From Luteibacter sp. OK325 (GTDB lineage: Bacteria; Pseudomonadota; Gammaproteobacteria; Xanthomonadales; Rhodanobacteraceae): DNA of 64,000 bases. Positions 8,284 to 18,100 of this stretch are shown here, piece after piece (positions within the stretch are counted from its first letter, which is position 1; every line of letters begins with the position of its first letter). The notes beneath the pieces are model-generated. The model was not told the origin of the DNA. It did no database searches and worked only from the letters and a program-made list of their open reading frames with translations. The stretch covers positions 372,001 through 436,000 of the forward strand of contig NZ_QAOX01000004.1 in assembly GCF_003050935.1 (NCBI RefSeq), in the 5' to 3' direction. The position numbers were made by a program, and so were the translations under genes.

Positions 8284-8758
8284 CGGCGCACAGCTCTTAC
8301 CCAAGGCATAAGCCCTACGGGATCGGCTGCGAACTGGGCGACCATATCTGCGTCCATCTTAATTTTGCGCACCCACATCGCCATCCCACCGGTTAACACA
8401 TGTAAGTACAGCTCGCCGTCGTCGCCTGTCTCGACGGAGTACATCTCAGCAGGATTTTTGTATCGCACGTTCATGAGGAAGAAGACCGTTCTTAAACCAT
8501 CGGAGACAAGGAAGCGGCCTTGACCACGGCCGCCAGCTGTTCCGCCTCCACGAGCGACCACTCACGTAGCTGCCCCAATCGGCGAACGTAGCCAGCTTGA
8601 CTAAGGTATTCCTGGGGCGACGAAAGGACGAACTTCGGAAGGGGCGCTCCTAGCTCATCGTCCGCCCACGCCGAAATGAACTCGTCCAAGCTTATCGAAC
8701 CATAGACCGGGTCGTCATACTGTTCTCTCAGCAAGCACGTCAGGTGCTCGCACCACCC
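8280..8758 (-). pseudogene. Truncated and frameshifted immunity-like gene joined to an IS end
   Basis: From about 8758 a frame reads GWCEHLTCLLREQYDDPVYG and on to EAEQLAAVVK, then stops at 8494-8492. A second frame continues with GRFLVSDGLRTVFFLMNVRY ... and ends VGLMPWVRAVRR at 8280. One missing base near 8515-8525 would join them into a product of about 155 residues. The 5' end is lost: upstream of about 8750 the sequence is the left end of an IS3-family element. The second half might still be made from the ATG at 8474. Acidic, soluble, unknown family. Confidence 0.5.
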
Positions 8759-8854
8759 TGACCGCTCGCTCTCTCACTTCCGGGGAATATTTCGTCTTTG
8801 CCATGGCTCCATCCTCTCAAGAGTGGGAGCCTCCGACAAAGCCGGGGCGGTTCA
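8750..8854 (-). mobile_element. Remnant of the left end of an IS3-family insertion sequence
   Basis: Reading the minus strand from 8854, the sequence begins TGAACCGCCCCGGCTTTG, which resembles terminal inverted repeats of IS3-family elements. About 50 bases further an ATG at 8804 opens MAKTKYSPEVRERAVRVV, the typical N-terminus of an IS3-family OrfA (a helix-turn-helix transposase subunit). After these 18 residues homology stops abruptly and the frame ends at 8715. The rest of the element is absent, so an IS insertion followed by deletion truncated the neighbouring gene. The family assignment is from remembered motifs. Confidence 0.7.
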
Positions 8855-8914
8855 ACACCAATGACCACTGGATTCTAGATTGAAAGATAAGCCGTTGAAC
8901 CCGAGCATCTCTCG

Positions 8915-9184
8915 CTAGTACCTGTTTCCGGGAAACCAAAAGATCGAAGTTCCCATCACTCCTCCCAAGAGCGGCACTCCTAGCCCCATCGGTGAGACGA
9001 ACTTCACAACCATGAGCGAGAGTGCCTTACCGAATCCCACCGACGAACCGATCATGAAGAACACGATCAGATCTGCCGTTACGGCTCCTAGAACGAAGCT
9101 GAGAATATAAGCAAGCGGAGTCGGATGCCTTGCACCGCCCGCTAGCCCGAGGGCTCCGAATACTGTTGTCAAAAAGTCGAACAT
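8915..9184 (-). CDS. Small membrane protein directly behind the exoprotein, candidate immunity protein
   Basis: 89 residues from the ATG at 9184 (GAGGG 5 bases upstream); a TTG at 9199 would overlap the exoprotein stop. The sequence holds two to three hydrophobic helices, about residues 2-16 (FDFLTTVFGALGLAGG), 22-48 (LAYILSFVLGAVTADLIVFF) and 65-82 (MGLGVPLLGGVMGTSIFWF). In CDI loci the gene directly after cdiA encodes the immunity protein, and membrane immunity proteins protect against membrane-active toxins. The role is inferred from position and topology; the family is not recognised. Confidence 0.6.
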   Translation of the reverse strand: MFDFLTTVFGALGLAGGARHPTPLAYILSFVLGAVTADLIVFFMIGSSVGFGKALSLMVVKFVSPMGLGVPLLGGVMGTSIFWFPGNRY

Positions 9185-9195
9185 ACTGCCCTCGC

Positions 9196-12100
9196 TCAAT
9201 CTTTGGTGGAGCCCAAGTAAGCCTGTGTGGCTTTGCCAGCGACATTGCCGGTAACCATACTATTGACTCGTAGCACTGCCCCGGCAGGCGTGAGCCATCC
9301 CGCTCCCGATGCTGGAAGACCCGCCCATCGAAACATTTGGCCCAAGTAAGCGCTCCCGGTGCCACCCACCACTGCGGAGCCTATGAGACCTTTCTCACTG
9401 AAGTGAGTGGAAAGCGCGGAGCCAAATGTTAGGGAACCATCACTCAAGTACATGTCCTTCAATGCCATTGCAGCAGATGAACCTGTGTAGGTAGCTGCCG
9501 ACCTTGCCGCACCCTGAGCCGCTATAGCACCCAACTCGCCGGTCGCTGCCAAGCCAGCCCCCGCACCGCCAGCAAGGGCAAGCTTTCCGTTAAAGGCGAG
9601 AAAAGACGCCGCATCATCATTAGCCCATCCATGGAACTCCTCGTCAAAACTCGCTGCCTGAAAATAGTCTCGCAGCGCTTTGTCCTGCGCAGGATCGCCT
9701 CCCGGATTCATAGCCTGAAGCACGTCCGCATACGCTCCTGGGTCGTTTACCAAGTCAGCAGCACCGAGGCCGCTGTTTAGATATTGAGAAGGGGAAGCCC
9801 CAAGGTCAAGCTTCGGACCGGATGGCGTAACCGCATTGTTCTGCGCAAGAAACTGAACTGCGGATGCGCGGTCCTCAGGTGCATCCATCCCGCTGACATA
9901 TCGGGCCGCGAAGCCGTCGCTGTCGGTCATGGCTGCGCGCAACAAGAGACCTTTTGCGTCCTCCACAGAAATTCCGGTAGCCCCGGCATACCGCACCGCT
10001 AGGTCGTCGCTGATTGCCTTGATAACCGGGACATGAAGCTGTCGGTTGAATTTATCTCCATTCAATGCCGCGCTCGCGCCGGAAGCGCCACCCCCCGCCA
10101 TGCCTATTGCTGCGCTTGCGGCCTCCATCAGCGCATTGAACTCAGGATTTTCTGGATCCACACCATGGGAGACCAGGTAATATTGAACGGCCGCGCTCGC
10201 CGCCTGTGAAGAGGCCGCCCCCACGAAGCCGTCTATCGCGCTCCCTCCGCCAAGAGCCGATGCAGCCGCGCCGACCGCGCCATGTAACAACGTTCGCTCG
10301 TCACTTCCCTCTGGCCAGCCGAGCTTGTCGGCGACCGTGCCAGCAGATCTAAAGCCCACCTCTCCTGCCAGCCGCGCTAGCTCTTGCTGATCCGCGACCT
10401 TCTTGGCGTCATAGCTGTTCTTCAACGCCTGGTCGTCGAGCGTCGGGTTCCGATCAAGGCTGCTCAGATCCTTGCCCGGATCGTCACGAACGATGATAGT
10501 GCCTTCCGCAATACCTGACTTCGTATCGCTGCTGCTGTTGCCGTGAGGCGAATTCGCAGCCGAAACGGCAGCCCCTACCGCGCCGGCGATGTTGCTCGCT
10601 AACGTACTACCTCCACTCAGGCTCACCTGACTGACGTTGTACTTCGATTCATTATGCAAGTCCTCCCAGATCAGATCCCCGGTACTAAGCACATTCTTGG
10701 AAGAATCCGCTGCGCTCGCGATCTGCCCGCCCACGAGGTGTGTCGTTCCGCCGACATCGATCTGGAACCCACCATCACCGGCCTTAATGCCGCTAACCTC
10801 ATTGACGCCCGTGTACTGACTGTCGACTTTGCTGGCGGCGTAATAGGCACTACCACTGACGAAGCCACTCTGGGTGATTCCCACCATGATCTTGCCGCCA
10901 GCCTGCATAGTCTTGCTGGCGTAGTCGTCCGTATCCTGCTCGCTGCGAATGGCCAGGTTGTTGCCGATGTCAGCGACAACCTGGTTGCCCTTCAGCTGAG
11001 CGCCTTCGATCGTCGTATCGTGGCCACTGACGATGGTGAGCTTGTCGTCGGCGTCGATCGTGGTTTCTGCGTGCGTCGTCCCATTACCGTGCGCCTTGCC
11101 GGACCCTACGCTGGCCGAAGCGTAAATGCCGAACCCGTCCGAGCCAAAACTCACGCCGACGCCGCCCGACGAGTTCTTCGAATCGTTCTTGAGACTGTGA
11201 TCCTCCGACTGGCTCAGGAGATTGATGTCGTTGGTAGCTGCCAACGCCACATTCTTACCGGACACCTCCGCGCCGATCAGCGTCAGGTCACCTCCCGTCG
11301 CAGCGATCGTGATATTTCCTCCGCTGGTAACGTGGCCGCCGTACGAAGTCCCATCGTGCGTGCTGGTCTTGCTGCTGACACTGCTCCCACCGATGCCGAC
11401 CTGGACGTTGATGCCGGTCGCCGCTGCAGCACTGCCGGCATCAGAGATGCCGCTGATACCCTGAACCGCCTGAATGCCATCCTTGACTTCATACGCCGCC
11501 TTGGCTGCGTAGAGCGCCTTCAGCCGGTCGTCGTCCGTGTTACTGGCGTGCATGGTGTCGCTTCGCGCGCTCATCGCCAGGTCATACAGACCGCCGCCGA
11601 GACCACCGGTGACGCCGCCCTCGCTGTGCTTCTGCGACTGCTGCGTATCCAGCGAGTCAAGATCAGCATCAATGGTGACGTTTTTACCGACGATGGTCGT
11701 GCCGGTCTTACTGATAACGTCCGTACCGGTCAGGTGTAGGTCGCCGCCAGCGGTGAGCGTCACGCTGCCATCGGTCGAACCGACAACGCTGCCTGTATGG
11801 GTCACCTGCTGGGAACTATCACTACGACTGTCCTTAGCCTGTCCGTAGAGCTCGTTCATTCCGCTCCGGGAATAGCCAGTCGTGGTGACGCTCTTGCTGT
11901 GGCTATCGTCGTAAGTATCTACAGCTGTGGTCAGGTGCAGGTCCTTACCCGCCGCGACGATCACATCGTGAGTACCGGCGATCTTCGCTCCTTCACCGAG
12001 CACATCGTGCCCAGCGGCGACAGAGATAGAGTCGCCACTGAGTAGCGTGCCGTTAGCGACGTGCTGTGCCGAGTCGTCGCTAGTGACGGTCTTTTTGCCT

Positions 12101-15100
12101 TGCTGGACGAGACCGCCACCACGGTTCATCACGAAACCGGACTTCTTTACAGTCTCGTCGTGAGTCGCGTTATACGTGTCCGTCGTGGCCAACAGGTTCA
12201 CGTCGTGGCCTGCGGCCAGAGCGATATCACCCGTAGCCTTGACGGACGCACCCTCGGCGGTCAGGTCGTTCCCTGCCACCATATGGATGTTGTCGGCACT
12301 AAGCGAGGTGCCGTACGCGAGCGTCTGCTCGCTGGTGTCGTGCGTCGTGGTGGTCTTGCTACCGAGCAGGCCGCTCTTCTTTTTCTTGGTATCAGTAACG
12401 ACCGTGTGCGCCTCGTCCTCGGCAGTAAGCGTCAGGTCATGCCCCGCCGCCAAAGTCAGATCGCCAGTCTTCGTACCAATCGTCGCTGCATCCAGCGTAG
12501 CGTCATGACCGGCAGCGATCTGCACGCCCGTCCCGGCATCCACCGTCACCCCACGCACCGTTTCATCGGTAGTCGTCTGGGTGATGTGCTTCTTCCCTTC
12601 CTTCCAGCTCGCCGTGGTCGTCTGGCTGTCCGTGACCGCCGTCATGGTCAGGTCGTTGCCGGCCTGCAGTGCTGCGGTGCCGCCTGCCTTGAGCTGGGTC
12701 CCTTCAAGCGTGGCGTCGTGACCCGCTGCCACCGCTAGGTTGCCGCCGGCGTCGAGGCTCGTGACGTCGTGCGTGGTCTTGGTGGACGTGCCGTTCGTCG
12801 TCGCCGTTAGCGACACGTCGTGACCGGCCAGCAGGGCCATGTCGCCGCCCGCACTGAGCGAACCCGCCTGCACGCCGAGATCGTGGCCCGCCTGGAGCAT
12901 CAGCGAGCCGCCGGCATCGACGCTGCTGCCTTGCGTCTGCGTGCTCCAGTGGGTACCGCTCTGCACGGCGCCCAGCGTCAGGTCGTTACCGGCCTGCAGG
13001 GCAGCGTTGCCACCCGCCTTCAGGGTGGTCGCAGAAAGATTCAGGTTATTGCCTGCAACCAGCGAAAGATCCTTGCCCGCGCTGAGCGTGAGGCCCTCAG
13101 CCTGCGTCCCCGTGATCGAGCTGCTCCACTGATACGGATGCGTCGTCGTAAGGCTGGACTCCACCGACAGGTTGTTACCCGCTGCCAGCGCCAAACTCCC
13201 GCCCGCCGTGACACCCTGCCCGGCCAACGTCAGATCCTGGCCAGCCGAAAGCAGCGCATCGCCACCCGCCTTGACCGTCGTGTGATCGAGCGACAGGTTA
13301 TTACCCGCGCTGATCTGCATCCCCTGCGTCGCCGTGATGCTGGACGCATCCATACCGCGACCGACAAGGCCACCCACGTTTTCCGAACGAATATCACCGC
13401 CCGCGATCAGGCTCACGCCCGCGCCGTCGATACGGCCGTTGACGTTGGTGATGTTGTTCGTAGCACTGATTGCGGTCAGACCATCGCTGGAAATACGACC
13501 GCTATTGAGCAGATCCTGCGCAGTAAGCAACGTGCTGCTCTGACCTTGGATGAGCCCACCATTGGACAACGAGCCCGACGCATCGATGCTCACATCCTTG
13601 CCCGCGATGACCGAGCCCTGAGCCGTGAGGCCGAGGTTTCCGTTCGCGAGGTAAACCACTGGCACCAGCACCTCGTGGCCATCCACGTTCTGCTGCACCA
13701 TCCAGACCATGTCCTGCGTCAGCGCGCTGACCTGATCCGCGGTAAGTGCGACGCCGATACTCAGGTTCATCGCCTGAGCCACGTGCGTAGCATTGTTCAT
13801 CAGCGACTGGTATTCCTGCAGGCCGCTGCTGTAGTCGGACAGGTAGGCGCGACCGGTGAGCTGGGTCACCTGATTGACCACCAGCTGCTGCTCGTAGAAG
13901 CCGTCGCCCAGGCGCATCATCGTCCGCGCCGGATCCAGTCCCAACTGGTCGAGCAAGTACTCGCTGCTGATGAACTGGCTGTAGTCGACGAAGCGAGAGT
14001 TGGTCTCGATCAGGTAGTTGCCGCTCGGCGCGTGGCCAAGCAAGGCGGCGAGGTACGCGTTGCCGCGAAGCCCGACGGCACGCGCGCCCGCCACGGTCGA
14101 CAGCGCGCTGGCATCGACATTGGCCGTTTCGCCGCGTACGGAGTAGATGCCGCCCGTCGGCAAGGTCACACCCGCCAGCGGCTCGCCGGCGCCACCAAGC
14201 ACCTGGGGCGCATGCCCCGTGGCCGGATCGACTTGTGCACCGATCGGCACACCCGTCGCACCCTGCGCATTACCCTTGTTCAACGAAGACAGGCCGATCG
14301 CCTGTGCATTCGGATCCAGGCGCGTATTACCCACCTGACGACCGTCGGGCGTGACGCCGCCGTTCGACACGTTGACGCCACCGATCGAAACACCTTGCGC
14401 GCCGGACATCACGGCACCAAGCGCCGTGTAGTTGTCGTGGATGTAGTCCGCTGGATTGGTATCCGGCGTGCGGGTATAGGATTCCTTGTCGTTCTCAGGA
14501 TTGTTATTGCACAGGCTCTGGTCCGTGCCGCAGCCGATGTGATGCGTCACCGCTACCTTCTGGATCGTGCGTCCCGCGGCAAGCGAGTTGTTCGCCACGG
14601 TCTCGTTGCCGAAGACCATGCCCGTGCCGCCACCGGCACCTGACTGGTTCACGGCGAGGAAGCCACCGGCGGCAATGGTCGAAGTCGTGTTGTTGACCGA
14701 TCCGTACAGCGAGATATTTCCACCCGCGACGATCTGCGACTGCGCGCTCGCCGCGGAGACCACGGTCTCGTCGATAGTGTGGTACTCGGTGTAGGTCTCG
14801 TACTCCTGCACCTTGTTGATCGCGTACTTATAGTCCGACCGCGGCAACGGCTGGGAAGCGTCGTACTCTGCCTGCGTCAACGTGTGGCTGGTGGAGTCCA
14901 GCACGCGTCGCACGTTGTTGATCTGGTTCGCCGCCAGCAGGATGCTGCCCTGCGCCTGGATCGAGCCGGAAAGGTTGTCGATCTGGCCCGCGCGCGTGTC
15001 GAACAGACCCTGACCGTTACGCGCCGCTCCCGCCACATTGATGTTGCCGAGGCTGAAGATCTGCGCGTCGCGGTTGAGCAGGTAGTTCGTGTAGATATCG

Positions 15101-18100
15101 ATGCTGTTGGTCGCGGCGATCGTGCCGCTCTGGTACGTCGCGTTATCCGTGGCACGACCGAGATCGGCGCCGTTGATCACGGTACCGGCCTGGATCGTCA
15201 CATCGCCGCCCATGATGCTGCCGGTGTTGTTCACCACGCCCGCATGCAGGCCGACGGTATTGCCCTGGATACTGCCCGCGTTGGTGATCGTGCCGCCGGT
15301 GTTGAGCTGCGTATTGGCCGAGTCGAGCAGCGCGCCGGCATTATTGGTGATATTGGCAGCGCTGATGGTCAGCCCGTTGACCGCCTGGATGCTGCCGTTG
15401 TTGACGAACTGGCCGTCCACGGCGAGGTTGAATCCGCCGTTGGCCTTGATGCTCGAGCCGGCGGTCTGGAGGTAATCGCCCGCCAGGTGCATGCCCAGCG
15501 TGTTGTTGGCGACGATGCTGCCCTGACCGACGAGGCTGCGGATGTCGAGCATCACGTTGCCGACGCCACCCACGCCATCGATACCCGCCTGCACCGTGCC
15601 GCCGCTGTTGTCGAGGCTTGCCAGCGTGAAGTTGAGCTGGCGGCCGGCGGTGATCTTGCCGTTGGCGTTGAACGCCGAAGCACCGGCGTTGACGAAGCTG
15701 AAGGTATTCCCGGCGTAGACGTTGCCGCTGGTGTTGTCGAGCTGACCCGCGCCGAGTGTCATATTGCCGGCCGCTACGAGCGTGCCGCCCTGCGCGTTGG
15801 AGATGGATGTGCCGGACAGACTGACGTCACCCTGCCCACCCAGCGTGCCACCACGATTGTCGATGCCACCGGTCGAGGTGACCTGGGTTAGCGCGGCACT
15901 CGCGTTAGCTATGCGCCCACCAACGTTCGAGATCGACGCCGAGTTCAGCGTAGTGGCACCGTTGGCCTCGATGGAGCCCGCATTGTTGTTGAAACCATTG
16001 GTGGCGCGCAGGTCGATGGCGCCTCGGCTTTGCAGGAGGCCGCCGGTGTTCGCAAGCGTGTCGGTAGCCTGCACGTTGAGCTGGCCGGCAGAGATGTTGC
16101 CGGCATTGATCAGTCGTACCGTAGTGAGCTTGGCGAGCCCACCTGCTGCGATGGTGCCGGTGCCGTTGTCCAGCGTGCCGCCGATGCCGAGCGTGACCGC
16201 GCCCGGTGCCGACTGAATCGTGCCCCCGCTGTTGGAGAGGCTGCCTGCCGTCAGTGACAGATCGCCACCCGTGGCCTGCATCAGGCCGCCAGTGTTGTTG
16301 ACGCCACCTGTCACCACGACACCGAGTGTGCTGCCCGAGATCGCGCCGTTCGACAGGTTGCTCAGCGACGTGGCCGCAACGACCGTGGCGCCATGGGCAT
16401 TGATCAGGCCGCCATCGTTGACGAGCGCCGTTCCCGCCGTGACGCGGGTAGCACCGTTACCGGCGAGAGTGCCCTGACGGTTGTCGATGTCCTGATCGGC
16501 GCTGACGTCGAGCTGACCCGTGCCAGCCAGCTGCACCGTGCCGGACGTGTTGATCACACGACCGCCATACAGGGTCAGATCGTTGCCGTTCGTGGCGAGG
16601 GTGCCGCCACTGTTGTCGAGCGTGCCCGCCGTGCGGACCGTCAGCGCGGAGGTGCCCGTCTGCAACAGCTTGCCGCGACCGTTATCGATCGACCCTGCCT
16701 GGAGCAGCAAGGCATTGGCCTGCATGCGCGCGTCGTGACCATCCGTGCCACGGTTGATCAAGGCACCGCTAACCTGCGCAGTCAACGTGCCACCTGCAGC
16801 GAGATCGCCTGCGGTGTGGTCGATGTTGCCGGCCCATGCGATCAGGGTAGCGTCGCCGCCGGCACGCTGCGTGCCCGCGGAAAGATCGAGCGCGTTTGCC
16901 TGCGCGTCGAGCGTGCGTCCGGCGAGAAGGCTGCCGTGCGCGGTGAGCGCGTTATCGGCGAGCACGTGCAGATCGCCTGTGGTGTCCAGCGTTCCGTCCG
17001 CCTTGACGCCAGCCGCCAGGACGCCGGCGACATCGACGGTACCGCCATGCACGGTCAGGTCACCCGACGACAACGTGCGACCGTCGTTCTTCACCGCGCT
17101 GCCGTTCAGCGCAATCGTGTCGGCCGCCAACGTGCCGGCCTGGTTGAGCGTCGCGCCACTGGTCAGCGTCGCCGTCTGGGCGGTGATATCGCCTTGCGTA
17201 GAGATGTCACCCACGGCGTTGAGATCGAGATGCGTTCCCGCCAACTGGCCGCTCTGGCGAATCGCACCGGATGCCGTCGCATCGACAGCCGCGGCCGACG
17301 AGACGATGCCGCCGAGCGTAAGGTCGCCCTGCCGGGCTTCGAGATGAAGGTCGCCTTGTTGTGTGCCGAGCGTACCGGTCGAAGAGACGCTGCCGCCGCG
17401 AAGATCGACGCTTCGGGCGACTATCTTGCCTGCGTTGTCCAGCGCCCCGGTCACGTCGATCGTGATGTCGTTCGCACTGGAGAGGGATGCCGCCGCCCCC
17501 AGCGTGAAGGTATCGGCGGCGATATTGAATGCCTGTCCGGTGTAGAGGCTGCCCTGGTTGTCCAGGGTGGTGCGTGCGTGCAGGTCGAACGCACCGTCGG
17601 TGGCGATCGCGCCGGTGTTGCCGATGCGGTTGGCCGTGATCGACAGGGCCGACGAGGCCAGGAGCGAGCCCGAGTTGCGAACGTCACCCGATGTGTCGAT
17701 CGTCAGCGCGCCGCCGGCCTGCGTCGCGCCGGAGAGCGCCAGGTCGCCCTGCGCCTTGAGCGCGAGGTTCGTCGTGCTGGCGAGCGTGCCTGCGCTGTCG
17801 ATCCGGCCGGCCGTGACCGAGAGGTCGCCGTTGCTCTGTAGCTTGCCGTCGCCGGTCTGGACCAGCGCGCCGTCCACACGGACGTCGCCACCCTCCTCCG
17901 TGGCAATACTGCCGCGGTTGTCCAGATCTCCCGTCGTATGGAGGTCGAGGGTGCTCCCGGCGCGCAAGCTGCCGGTGTTGTGCAGGTCATGGCCCGCATC
18001 GAGCGCCAGAGCGCCTGCGACCGAGGTATCACCGGTGAGGGAAAGATCGCCCGCGGAAGTAAGCTTCGCCGCGGCGGCGTTCATCGAGCCGGATTGCGCG

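Noticed and set aside
12820-14643. Several long plus-strand frames (up to about 600 residues) opposite the exoprotein gene
   Set aside because: They are antisense shadows of repetitive coding DNA; the Arg/Ala/Val-rich products lack signals or domains.
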